Assembly (NCBI GenBank): GCA_964588695.1
Contig: CAZPQK010000010.1
Location: 1 to 64,000 of the forward strand
DNA: 64,000 nt
DNA from: CAZPQK01 sp964588695
GTDB taxonomy: Bacteria > Krumholzibacteriota > Krumholzibacteriia > WVZY01 > JAKEHA01
Reading direction: 5' to 3'
The position numbers and the translations under genes were made by a program. Shown here one piece after another: positions 9,707 through 17,781 of this stretch. The notes below the pieces were generated by a model, which made no database searches, had not been told where the DNA came from, and saw nothing but the letters and a program-made list of their open reading frames with translations. Positions within the stretch are counted from its first letter, which is position 1. The number at the start of each line of letters is the position of its first letter.

Positions 9707-10566
9707 CCTCAGATTCATTAAACAGCAGCAGGACAATGGCTTATGCTGTTGTCTTGCTGTTTTTGTTTATGGCGACGTACTGGTTTGTCCTTTCCGGTCT
9801 CGTCGCCCAGTGGAGTGACGACGCCAACTACGCGCACGGGTTCTTCGTGGTCCCCCTGGCGGCTTTTCTGGCGTGGCGCCGTAGAGTCCAATGGCAGGCC
9901 TTGCCCGCTGCGCCCAGCGCCTGGGGCCTCCTATGGGTTTCCCTCGGAGCCGTTTTGTATCTGGGGGGCGTGTTGTCGGCCGAACTGTTCACCCAGCGCA
10001 TTTCGCTAGTGCCGATGCTAACGGGTGGTTTGATGCTGGCGCACGGCGTCCCACGAACGCGTGCGATGTGGTTGCCGCTTGCATTTTTGTGCTTCATGGT
10101 GCCGTTGCCCTACATCTTTTACTTCCAGCTTACCTTTCCGCTCCAGTTGCAGAGTTCGGCGTGGGCCGCTGGGTTTTTGTCGGCTCTGGGAATGCCGGTG
10201 CTGCGGATGGGGAATGTCATTCACCTGGAGGGGTACAGCCTTGAGGTGGTTGCAGCCTGCAGCGGGCTGCGGTCCATTATGACGCTGGGCACTCTCGCGG
10301 TGTTCCTGGGCGAGATGCTCGGGCTTAGTCGAGTCCGCTTCCTGCTGTTGATGGCAGCGGTAATTCCGGTCGCGATGTTCGCCAACACCGTTCGACTGAT
10401 CGTAACTGCGGTCGTGTCGGCGCTGTCGGGGCCAGAGGCTGCCGAAGGGTTCATGCATGACCTTTCGGGCGTGGTCGTATTTGTTCTTGGCCTGATCGGC
10501 CTGTTAATGACGGGAGTGTTTTTGGAATGGCGGCAAAAGCGCTCATCCAAATCGTCGGAGGCCTAG
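9703..10566 (+). CDS. xrt: Exosortase (archaeosortase/exosortase family transpeptidase)
   Basis: A 287-residue inner-membrane protein with about eight hydrophobic helices. The family's catalytic residues are all visible: Cys186 in AACSGLRS, Arg231 in ANTVRL and His252 in FMHDLSG. Exosortases cleave C-terminal sorting tails (PEP-CTERM type) and pass the protein to the outer surface, usually in strains that make exopolysaccharide. The ATG overlaps the preceding stop (ATGA) and the 3' end overlaps the EpsI gene by 40 nt, the canonical exosortase-EpsI arrangement. I see no protein in the window with a classical PEP-CTERM tail, so its substrates must be encoded elsewhere or carry an unfamiliar tail. 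Confidence 0.95.
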   Translation: MTSDSLNSSRTMAYAVVLLFLFMATYWFVLSGLVAQWSDDANYAHGFFVVPLAAFLAWRRRVQWQALPAAPSAWGLLWVSLGAVLYLGGVLSAELFTQRISLVPMLTGGLMLAHGVPRTRAMWLPLAFLCFMVPLPYIFYFQLTFPLQLQSSAWAAGFLSALGMPVLRMGNVIHLEGYSLEVVAACSGLRSIMTLGTLAVFLGEMLGLSRVRFLLLMAAVIPVAMFANTVRLIVTAVVSALSGPEAAEGFMHDLSGVVVFVLGLIGLLMTGVFLEWRQKRSSKSSEA

Positions 10567-11162
10567 TGGTTCTGGCCGCTGCCTTGCTGGGAAACACCTG
10601 GCGCGCCAGCGAACCACCACCCGCGCCAATGTTGGGCCTGAAAGGGATCGAATTGGGTGAGCACTCTTTTCAGGACGAACCGCTCGATCCGCAGTTCCTG
10701 GATGTCTTGCGCGCTCGCGAGGTGACGTTTCGCGCTTACGACGACCAGACCCGGCCAATCTGGTTGTTTGCCGGATATTTTGATCGTCAGCGTGAAGGAT
10801 CACAGGTACATTCTCCGCGACATTGTTATCCGGGTTCAGGTTGGGCAATTGTCAGCGAAGCTGTCGTTCCAGCGCCTTGGGACAGCACAATAGATGTGAT
10901 GTCGTTGGTGGTTAGCGATGGTTCAAGTCAGCGATTGGTTTACTACTGGTATCAGACACCGACGCGAGTGCTTCACAGCGTGTTGAGCCTAAAGCTAGAG
11001 CTAACCCGACGTGCGGCTCTCGGCAAACGACAGGAAGTCGTGTTTGCCCGCGTGTCCACAACCATCGACGAAAACAAACAGGAAGCAGTTCGGTTGCAGA
11101 GCATCGCAACACAATTAAACGGCGAGATTGATCGGCTTTACCAGGCCAGGACGACGAGTTGA
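10527..11162 (+). CDS. epsI: EpsI family protein (exosortase partner, DUF3485)
   Basis: A 211-residue protein with one N-terminal transmembrane segment (IQIVGGLVVLAAALLGNTW) and a periplasmic domain. The segment YFDRQREGSQVHSPRHCYPG near residues 88-107 is the family signature, with conserved His, Arg and Cys residues. EpsI domains occur as separate proteins or fused to the C-terminus of exosortases and are needed for exopolysaccharide production in some species, but the biochemical role is not settled. The coding region overlaps the exosortase by 40 nt and the next gene by 4 nt (TTGA), so the three are almost certainly co-translated. Confidence 0.93.
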   Translation: MAAKALIQIVGGLVVLAAALLGNTWRASEPPPAPMLGLKGIELGEHSFQDEPLDPQFLDVLRAREVTFRAYDDQTRPIWLFAGYFDRQREGSQVHSPRHCYPGSGWAIVSEAVVPAPWDSTIDVMSLVVSDGSSQRLVYYWYQTPTRVLHSVLSLKLELTRRAALGKRQEVVFARVSTTIDENKQEAVRLQSIATQLNGEIDRLYQARTTS

Positions 11163-11980
11163 AGTTACTGGCCGCGTATATGTGGTGTTGGGAGGAATTC
11201 CGCATGCGTGCGCAGTCGCCGCGCGTGTGGGTACCGCTACTGTTGTTCGCGCTACTGCAGGTTGCTGTGCTGCTTCTGTTGGGCAACTTCACGGCGCCCG
11301 GCATCCGCGGCTTTATGATTCCCATCGTCGAACGCCTGGGTGGGGAAGTCGCGACTCATTATCCCAATCATTATGTGCTGCTTCCGACGATGTACCAGTT
11401 GGTCTATCTGCCACTCATTGCCACTTTGGGGTTTATCCTTTTTGGCGTTGCAGTGGGACGTATGCGTGACCACATCGCTCGCATCGACGAAATCAGTTTT
11501 CGTCCGCGAGCCAGCGTAGGCGCCACCATCCTGCCGCTAGTGGTGATTGGGATTATCTATGTCGCTCTGGTGATGGCCGCGCCCACCGCATCGGCCTACC
11601 TTGCCCAACAAACCGAAAACCCCATGGCGCAACGCGGCCTGCGCATGGGTGCCATGGTAATCACGGTGCTTTTGCAGGTGTTCCTGATTCATGGCATTGC
11701 GCGGGTGGTTGCGGGTACCACAAATCCGTTTAGCGCGCTGGCCGAAGGGATGGCCGTCGGGAGAAGTAATTTCTTACTTACTGCGCTGGTGGTAACCACA
11801 GTTCTAGTGCTTCATCTGCCGGTTAACTACCTGTTAGAGCAAAGCGACTCAGTGGCTGTTCGGTTTCGCCCAGAACTTGTGCTTGTGCTCTTGCTCGCCG
11901 GAGTTGCGGTCGAGTTGCTGACCAATCTGTTTTTGTTTGCCAGCTCGGCGTCGATCGCATTTAAGCGGGTGTTGCGATGA
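11159..11980 (+). CDS. Polytopic membrane protein of unknown function (Yip1-like topology)
   Basis: A 273-residue protein with about six hydrophobic helices. It begins with a short amphipathic segment (AAYMWCWEEFRMRAQSP) before the first helix, an arrangement seen in Yip1/DUF1282-type membrane proteins, but I do not recognise a diagnostic motif. TTG 11159 overlaps the epsI stop and the 3' end overlaps the TPR lipoprotein ATG, placing it firmly within the exosortase operon. A role in envelope or polysaccharide export is inferred only from context. Confidence 0.7.
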   Translation: MKLLAAYMWCWEEFRMRAQSPRVWVPLLLFALLQVAVLLLLGNFTAPGIRGFMIPIVERLGGEVATHYPNHYVLLPTMYQLVYLPLIATLGFILFGVAVGRMRDHIARIDEISFRPRASVGATILPLVVIGIIYVALVMAAPTASAYLAQQTENPMAQRGLRMGAMVITVLLQVFLIHGIARVVAGTTNPFSALAEGMAVGRSNFLLTALVVTTVLVLHLPVNYLLEQSDSVAVRFRPELVLVLLLAGVAVELLTNLFLFASSASIAFKRVLR

Positions 11981-13494
11981 ACCGCCGAACCGTCGTCGTT
12001 ATACTTGTTGGCTGCATTGTCGCGGGCTGTCAATCAAACGATGGCACCGCCGAGCGCTACCACCTGGAGCAAGCGCTATGGCAAGCGCAAGTGCAGGAGC
12101 GGAAGATTAACATTAACTTCCTGCAGGCGTCCCAGTCCGATCTGGAAGCGGCCATTAGTAGCTTTGAGTCGATTCTTGCGGACTCCAGCATGACCAACCA
12201 ACAAGCGCAAGCGTGGTCGCCCGCCGTTCATAACGACATAGAACGTATTCGCGTGGTTTCCAAAATTGCGTTGGCCAACCTGTACTTTTTGACAAATCGC
12301 TACAACGCGGCGGGTGAGCTTTACGACCGCACTCTGGCGACGTATAAACTACCGCTGGAAAACCGAGTCGATATCCGTCTGAACCTGACGCGCAGTTGGA
12401 TGATGTCCGGCGACGAGGTCCTTTTGCAGGAAGCTTCGCGCCGACTGTTTGATGAGGTCTCCGGCTCGTCAGAATTCTGGTCGGGTAGCGGTCAAATCGA
12501 CGATGCGTTTCTGAACATTCCTCTGATGCTCGCAGAATCTTACCTGCGCAGCGGCGACGAATCCCAGGCGGACACCATTCGTCGTCGAGCCAGTGCGTTT
12601 TACGACCGTGTGGCCAACACCTGGCCGGAAACGGTTACCGGAGCGAATGCGTTGTACTGGAAAGCGCAACTCCGCATGGCAGAAGGGGAGTGGGATGAAG
12701 CGGTCGCAATTTTCAACAGGCTGATAGCGCACCCGGCGGTCGACGATCCCACCGGAACGTTTCGACTGATGAAGGCCGAAGCCATCTACTTTGGCCTCGC
12801 GGACAAACCTCGCGGCCGCGACGCACTTACCGCGGTGCGCGATATCGATCCCACCACACCTGTTGGTTTGGCCGCGGAGTTTAACCTGGCTATCGATGCC
12901 ATCGCGCAGGGCAATCGCGAGTCAGGCCTGTCACGTTTGTCGGCGATAGAGGCCGCCGATCGTGTCGACGTTGAGATGATCGCGCGCTCGATGCTGACCC
13001 GGGCGATCGTCCACGAAGAGATGGACCGATGGGATCGCGCCCTCCCAATCCTACAACGTCTGATGCGAGTCTACCCGAGTACAGCGGCAGCCGCGAATGC
13101 GCCGCTTCGGATTACTCAGCATTACGTTGAGTCCGGTGATACCCAGGCCGCGCAGCGACAGTTGCGGCGAACAGAAGAGTTCTATCTGTCGCTGCTGGAG
13201 CGCCAAAGCAAGTTTCGCGGCGACCGCGGCCTGATCGAAGACTTGCTGCTTGAGAACTTCATCCTGGCCGGACGTGCCCGCGACGGCGCTGCATTGCTAG
13301 AAGAAAAGGCCGGAGAGTGGGACGACGACACGTCTGCGAGCGGAATGCTAAAGAGCTTCCTGGTGTACTCAGAAGTGCTGGGAGACTCAGATAACGCGAA
13401 GCGGATATTGAAAAAATGTATTGAGTTATTCCCAGAAACACGATATGCGAAGGTAGCCGAAGAGCAACTTGAAGCCCTGGAAGGCGGTTCTTAG
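11977..13494 (+). CDS. Tetratricopeptide-repeat lipoprotein
   Basis: A 505-residue protein with a lipoprotein signal (MNRRTVVVILVGCIVAGC, lipobox VAGC with Cys18 as the predicted lipidation site). The rest is alpha-helical with TPR-like repeats throughout, for example LANLYFLTNRYNAAGELYDR, ALYWKAQLRMAEGEWDEAVA and ALPILQRLMRVYPSTAAAAN. Such lipoproteins scaffold envelope assemblies. Cys followed by Gln does not suggest retention in the inner membrane, so outer-membrane sorting is likely. It overlaps the upstream gene by 4 nt and the next gene starts 3 nt after its stop. In exosortase loci TPR lipoproteins such as PrsT accompany the machinery, but I cannot equate it with PrsT. Confidence 0.8.
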   Translation: MNRRTVVVILVGCIVAGCQSNDGTAERYHLEQALWQAQVQERKININFLQASQSDLEAAISSFESILADSSMTNQQAQAWSPAVHNDIERIRVVSKIALANLYFLTNRYNAAGELYDRTLATYKLPLENRVDIRLNLTRSWMMSGDEVLLQEASRRLFDEVSGSSEFWSGSGQIDDAFLNIPLMLAESYLRSGDESQADTIRRRASAFYDRVANTWPETVTGANALYWKAQLRMAEGEWDEAVAIFNRLIAHPAVDDPTGTFRLMKAEAIYFGLADKPRGRDALTAVRDIDPTTPVGLAAEFNLAIDAIAQGNRESGLSRLSAIEAADRVDVEMIARSMLTRAIVHEEMDRWDRALPILQRLMRVYPSTAAAANAPLRITQHYVESGDTQAAQRQLRRTEEFYLSLLERQSKFRGDRGLIEDLLLENFILAGRARDGAALLEEKAGEWDDDTSASGMLKSFLVYSEVLGDSDNAKRILKKCIELFPETRYAKVAEEQLEALEGGS

Positions 13495-13496
13495 CC

Positions 13497-14591
13497 GTGC
13501 GTACGCGCTTTTTTAGCATCTCCATACTCTTGATGACTGCCGCTGCCGGAACAGCGTGGGGGAAAGAGTGCGTGCGCGTAGAAGCACCGCAGCTAACGAC
13601 ACTTACCTTGCGCAGTTCGGTTATCGTGTCAAGTCGCGCGCCGGGCGTGTTTTGCACGCTCGATGAAGGACGGCAGTATCGGCTTACCGTATCTCGTCCC
13701 AACCACGAGTCGCGCCATTTGAATCTTCGGTATCGTGCCGATGGCAGCGGCGCCGACGTCGGTGGTATTCGTACCGGAATGCTATTGAAGTCCGCCATCC
13801 TGCCGGGCTGGGGACAGCGGGAATTGGGAAAACCCACGCGCAGTCTGGAGTCATTCTCTTATAGTGTGTTCGCCGGGTTTAAGTTTGCACAGGCGTACAA
13901 AGATTTCACCGGAGAACGCGACCGTCGCGACAATTACATCGCACAGCGCGACGCCGCCGAGACCCAATCCGAAGCCGAGCGGCTCGATGAGCTGGCGTAT
14001 CGATCGGCCTTGGCCACAGATGCTTTGGATCGCAACCTCCTGCGCGTTGGAGGTTTTGCCGGCTGGGTCTACGCGTACAACCTGGCCGAAACCTGGCTGT
14101 TGTCGTCGCCGCCAAAGGTGACCAATCGAAGTGCAACCTCGCTGACCGTCGACGTTCCCAAGCGATCCGGTATGCGTGCAGCCGTGCGGTCGGCGTTCTT
14201 TCCCGGGCTCGGGCAGAAGTACAATAATAGCCCGGTCAAAGCGTTCCTTATACAGGGCGGGTTTGTCGCTACGGCGATGTTTGCTCTGGACGCCAAAATG
14301 AAGTACGACCTGGCCGAGGCCGAACTGGACAACGCCAACAAGCGGTTTGCTACCGCAGCGGATGTCAACGAACAGGCGCAATGGCGGCAAGAGGCTACAC
14401 GCGCGTTTGGTGCCCGCGAAGGCCACGGGGACGACCTGAAGCGTTACCTGCTTATTGGCGGCGCGGTGTGGGCGTTAGGTGTGGTCGACGCGGCGCGCAG
14501 TACGGGCGGGCGCTGGCGGGAGTATCCTATCGAATTCAGCAGCAACGTAAGTCGCCGCGAGGTCAACGCGGGCTTTCGTTTTCGTTTTTAA
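13497..14591 (+). CDS. DUF5683-type membrane-associated protein with two repeat units
   Basis: A 364-residue protein starting at GTG 13497, with GAAGG upstream and a signal-like N-terminus ending near AAAGTAWG. It contains two copies of a module beginning with a PGWGQ-type motif: SAILPGWGQRELGKP near residue 98 and SAFFPGLGQKYNNSP near 231. Each is followed by hydrophobic stretches and a charged helix (AEAELDNANKRF in the second). That pattern is characteristic of DUF5683, found mainly in envelope proteins of FCB-group bacteria. A short N-terminal PEGA-like domain (QYRLTVSRPNHESRH) precedes the modules. Function is unknown; linkage to exosortase genes suggests envelope or polysaccharide biogenesis. 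Confidence 0.7.
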   Translation: MRTRFFSISILLMTAAAGTAWGKECVRVEAPQLTTLTLRSSVIVSSRAPGVFCTLDEGRQYRLTVSRPNHESRHLNLRYRADGSGADVGGIRTGMLLKSAILPGWGQRELGKPTRSLESFSYSVFAGFKFAQAYKDFTGERDRRDNYIAQRDAAETQSEAERLDELAYRSALATDALDRNLLRVGGFAGWVYAYNLAETWLLSSPPKVTNRSATSLTVDVPKRSGMRAAVRSAFFPGLGQKYNNSPVKAFLIQGGFVATAMFALDAKMKYDLAEAELDNANKRFATAADVNEQAQWRQEATRAFGAREGHGDDLKRYLLIGGAVWALGVVDAARSTGGRWREYPIEFSSNVSRREVNAGFRFRF

Positions 14592-14601
14592 CAGGGTAAC
14601 T

Positions 14602-16140
14602 ATGAAACGATCTCTACTAATTGGGTTATTGCTAGGATTCGGTGTTTTCATCGCGGGCTGCGAGGAACTTCCGCCGGAGTTGGAACAAGATCCTCCTACC
14701 ATTCCGTTGCCAAGCAACGTTGCCGCTGTGCTGGGCGTCAACCAGATAACATTGTCTTGGGTACCGGATCCGGATTTCTCGTACACCGCCTTTGCGATTT
14801 ACCGGAGTAACGACGGGCAGGTTACGTGGAGCAAAGTTGCCACGGTTGCCTCATCACCCTATGTGGATACGAACATCGCGCCCGGCACCACGTACGCGTA
14901 TCAGGTAGCCGGCGTAAACGAGAACGGCATCGCCGGCCCCCGCACGCAGCCGGTTACGGTTTTCGCAGCCATCTACGCCGTTTTCGCCGATGACGGTGCT
15001 GCTTTTACCAACTCGCGAGTTATCAACCTTACCTTTACTGCACCCAACACTACGCAGGCAGTTCGTTTTGGAGAGACCGCAGATCTTTCGGGTGAGGCAT
15101 GGCGTAGCTATGCACCGGGTTTTACGTTTACGCTGAGCGCGGGCGATGGAAACAAAACCGTTTACGCGCAGTTCCTGGATGTCAACGGCAACACGACCGA
15201 GTCAATTTCTGACGTTATTCGCCTGGACACGTTTTCCGAGATATCCAGCCTGACTTATTCGCCGGCAACGATTGCGCCGGGCGGAACACTTCATTTTCGT
15301 ATCGTAACCACGGGCGCGGAGCCGAATGGTTCTTGCGAAGTCTTTATTGAGGGGATGGGATCCTCACCGATCCCGGTGTTCGACGACGGCGTTTCTGGTG
15401 ACGTTACCGCTGGCGATGGCATCTACGAACTCGACTACACGTTCCAGATTTCCTTTCGGATGGCGACCATGCGGATCAGCGCGGTTTTTACCGACGAAGC
15501 CGGTAACACTAGTATTGAAAGGGAGTTCGCGGACGATCTGGTTATGTCCGACCCGCCCGCCGCTGTAACTCTCAACCCGGCTACAGATACGGACAACACT
15601 TCGATCTCTTTGGAGTGGACCGCTGTAGAGGGCTTTAACTTCTCCAGTTACACGATCTATCGGGATACCCAGGCCAACGTCAACGAGGACGACAGCGACC
15701 TCGCGGGCACCGTGACCCGACAAAATGAGCCTGTATTTACAGATTCTGGGTTGGACGAAAACACCACTTACTATTACGTTGTGTACGTTAATAACGACTT
15801 GGAAGAGTCGACGCCCAGCAATGTCCGGCAAGTGGCTACTACGGACATTAACCCCACCGCCGTTGTTCTCGATAATCCCAGCTCCATTTCACCGACGGGT
15901 CTGACGCTGACCTGGAGCGAGAACGAGAACACAGACTTTGCGAGTTATCAGATCCACCAGGGGACTCAAGCGGGAGTCACCGACGCCAACACGTTGGTGG
16001 CCACGATTACCAATCAATCAACGACGTTCTATGACGTCACAGGGCTAAACACTAGCAGCACAACTTACTACTATCGAGTTTATGTCGTCGATCAGACGGG
16101 CAATAAGACCCGCAGCAACGAAGTAAACTCTAGTCCATAG
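14602..16140 (+). CDS. Lipoprotein with fibronectin type III and Ig-like domains
   Basis: A 512-residue protein with a clear lipobox (FIAGC, Cys20). Domains in order are FN3 (about 35-120), an Ig-like middle region (about 125-310) including a segment with Asp-rich turns (VFDDGVSGDVTAGDG) that resembles choice-of-anchor or calcium-binding loops, then two further FN3 domains (about 320-415 and 420-510). The FN3 units share the W-x-x-P/V-x-x-x-F-x-x-Y-x-I-Y-R/Q pattern. It starts 10 nt after the DUF5683 gene, with GGGTAAC upstream as a modest ribosome site. Surface-exposed adhesion or glycan-binding is plausible. It resembles the FN3 protein at 7827, suggesting the locus builds a protein-polysaccharide surface layer. 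Confidence 0.78.
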   Translation: MKRSLLIGLLLGFGVFIAGCEELPPELEQDPPTIPLPSNVAAVLGVNQITLSWVPDPDFSYTAFAIYRSNDGQVTWSKVATVASSPYVDTNIAPGTTYAYQVAGVNENGIAGPRTQPVTVFAAIYAVFADDGAAFTNSRVINLTFTAPNTTQAVRFGETADLSGEAWRSYAPGFTFTLSAGDGNKTVYAQFLDVNGNTTESISDVIRLDTFSEISSLTYSPATIAPGGTLHFRIVTTGAEPNGSCEVFIEGMGSSPIPVFDDGVSGDVTAGDGIYELDYTFQISFRMATMRISAVFTDEAGNTSIEREFADDLVMSDPPAAVTLNPATDTDNTSISLEWTAVEGFNFSSYTIYRDTQANVNEDDSDLAGTVTRQNEPVFTDSGLDENTTYYYVVYVNNDLEESTPSNVRQVATTDINPTAVVLDNPSSISPTGLTLTWSENENTDFASYQIHQGTQAGVTDANTLVATITNQSTTFYDVTGLNTSSTTYYYRVYVVDQTGNKTRSNEVNSSP

Positions 16141-16170
16141 TAGTCGTTTCGGGACTGGCGTATAGCCGGA

Positions 16171-16191
16171 TGGGCACTTGCATTTTGCCCA
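16171..16191 (+). other. Short inverted repeat between FN3 lipoprotein and PorV-like gene
   Basis: TGGGCA and TGCCCA arms separated by 9 nt lie in the 122-nt intergenic spacer. There is no T-tract after it, so it is not a convincing intrinsic terminator. It may be an RNA structure or operator. No other signal was recognised in this spacer apart from the ribosome site AGGAAGC before 16263. Confidence 0.3.
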
Positions 16192-16262
16192 GCAACCGGT
16201 CCAACCCCCACTAACGGACACCCCGAAACTTGCGATTGCCGCTCAACGGTAGGAAGCAAGTG

Positions 16263-17471
16263 ATGCGGAAAACAATTATAATGACACTGATGGTGGCGAT
16301 GTTGGTCGCCGGTGTCGCCGAAGCTTCAACGACATACGCGGGCAAGTTCGCCGCGCCGTTTTTGCGCGTGCCAATTGGACCACGCTTGATGACGACTCCG
16401 GATATCGTGGCGTCGTTCCAACCCGACCCGACGCTGATGTTTGCCAACCCAGCGTTAATGCGGTCGGTGGGACAGCCGGAAATGTTTGCGACCTCGTCTA
16501 ACTGGCTCGACGACGTCCGCGTTTCGGCAGTCGGAGTGGTTATACCGCTGGAACGCTACAAAGCCCACGTCGGCGTAGGGGCTAGCGGTCTGGTCAGTTC
16601 TGATATCAATGGCTATTTGCCATCCTTAGAAATCGCCGATCAGCAGAACTACTACGACTTTGGCCTGCGCGTTTCCGGCGCCAAAGAAGTCATGCCCGGT
16701 CTGCAGTTGGGCGCAGGCGCGGTGTTCATCCGGCAACGGCTGTATCCGTCGTTCGGAAACGGCGCTGCTTTTACCCTTGGTGCGGCGTACGCCCGTGGGG
16801 CAAACCGCGTCCACCTCGCGGCTCGCGACTTTGGCGGATCGATGTCTTACGACGGCGTCAGCTACGACATCGATCAACAGTTCGTCGGCGGATTTGCACG
16901 CACGTTTGTTTCGGCATGGGGAGCTGTAGACGCGGGAATGCAAGTTGTGTTGTCTGACGCCACGGAATCCCGTTTGCAATTTGGAGTCGCCTACGAGTAT
17001 CGCAGCATGTTTACCGTTCGAACGGGAACCGGTGATGCTTTCGGAAGTGCTGACGAGACGAACGGGTTTAACGCCGGCTTTGGCGCGCGCTACGAAAACA
17101 TCTCGTTTGACTACGCCTACACCAACCGCGCGTACTTTAGCGACACGCACACTTTTGCCTTCACGGTCCGACTGGGTGCGAGTGAGCCGGTCCGGCGCAT
17201 GTCGGCCCTCGAACGCCCTTCCGAACGCACCCGTTATCAGGCACCCGCTGGATACGCGCGCTATGCCGTTGTGGCTGGAGAGTGGTCCCAGCTTGAACGC
17301 GCCGTCGCCGAATCTAAGGCACTTTCTCAGAAGGGCCTTGCCCCGCGCATTCACGAAGGAGATCGAGGCTACCACGTCGTTCTGGGTCGTGCTCAGAGCC
17401 AGCGTGAGGCTCGACGAATGCAGTCGAGCTTCGCCGACGCCGGGGTTCGCTGTTACGTGGTTTTCCTGTAG
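16263..17471 (+). CDS. PorV/UPF0164-like outer-membrane protein with C-terminal SPOR-like domain
   Basis: A 402-residue protein; ATG 16263 is chosen because AGGAAGC precedes it and a signal peptide follows (TLMVAMLVAGVAEAS). The body has the PorV-like start (FLRVPIGPRLMTT ... DPTLMFANPALM) and alternating beta strands expected of an outer-membrane barrel of the FadL/PorV type. The last 70 residues (ARYAVVAGEWSQLERAVAES ... GYHVVLGRAQSQREARRM ... CYVVFL) have the beta-alpha-beta repeats of a SPOR/SPOR-like domain, which binds denuded septal peptidoglycan. A barrel with a C-terminal SPOR-like unit is uncommon. It closes the exosortase operon; the following 310 nt carry a palindrome and a sigma-54 promoter. 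Confidence 0.68.
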   Translation: MRKTIIMTLMVAMLVAGVAEASTTYAGKFAAPFLRVPIGPRLMTTPDIVASFQPDPTLMFANPALMRSVGQPEMFATSSNWLDDVRVSAVGVVIPLERYKAHVGVGASGLVSSDINGYLPSLEIADQQNYYDFGLRVSGAKEVMPGLQLGAGAVFIRQRLYPSFGNGAAFTLGAAYARGANRVHLAARDFGGSMSYDGVSYDIDQQFVGGFARTFVSAWGAVDAGMQVVLSDATESRLQFGVAYEYRSMFTVRTGTGDAFGSADETNGFNAGFGARYENISFDYAYTNRAYFSDTHTFAFTVRLGASEPVRRMSALERPSERTRYQAPAGYARYAVVAGEWSQLERAVAESKALSQKGLAPRIHEGDRGYHVVLGRAQSQREARRMQSSFADAGVRCYVVFL

Positions 17472-17512
17472 ATTTCTGCGCCTTTTTCCACAAACTCCGA
17501 TCTTTTCCCCAA

Positions 17513-17545
17513 TTAACCCTAATCCCTTGCAAGGATTAGGGTTAA
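17513..17545. repeat. Perfect 13-bp inverted repeat with 7-nt loop
   Basis: TTAACCCTAATCC and GGATTAGGGTTAA are exact reverse complements around CTTGCAA. It lies 42 nt after the PorV-like stop and about 170 nt upstream of the sigma-54 promoter. There is no following T-run, so a factor-independent terminator is unlikely for the + strand. The position upstream of a -24/-12 promoter fits an activator-binding palindrome or a bidirectional structural element. Confidence 0.6.
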
Positions 17546-17716
17546 CTACATATCGCCATATCCAGGTGGGTAAATTCCCACGCTGGTCGTAAACCCCGCT
17601 TTACGCTTGTGTCCAGAATATGGCCACACGTGGAATAGTGGCCGCGTAACTCGCGTTACAACAACCGGTTACAAGCGCGTTAATTATCCACAAAGAGACA
17701 CCGGAAATTTCTTCCG

Positions 17717-17732
17717 TGGCACCAAAACTGCT
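17717..17732 (+). promoter_or_regulatory. Sigma-54 (-24/-12) promoter of the sugar transferase gene
   Basis: TGGCAC, then CAAAA, then CTGCTA gives the invariant GG-N10-GC spacing. The -24 box matches TGGCAC exactly and the -12 box keeps the essential GC. Transcription would start near 17743, about 40 nt before ATG 17782. A sigma-54 activator is encoded later in the same locus (30988-32415) and an extended palindrome (17513-17545) sits upstream at a typical enhancer distance. The promoter lies inside the longer open frame that begins at GTG 17716, which argues against that GTG as the start. Confidence 0.72.
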
Positions 17733-17781
17733 ATTCCCTGACAGGAAATCTATCGGCAGCTGTGGGAGGCCCGCCGCAAAC

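Noticed and set aside
17716..17781. GTG 17716 as start of the sugar transferase
   Set aside because: The sigma-54 promoter overlaps this codon and the extra residues match nothing in the family; ATG 17782 fits the promoter distance.
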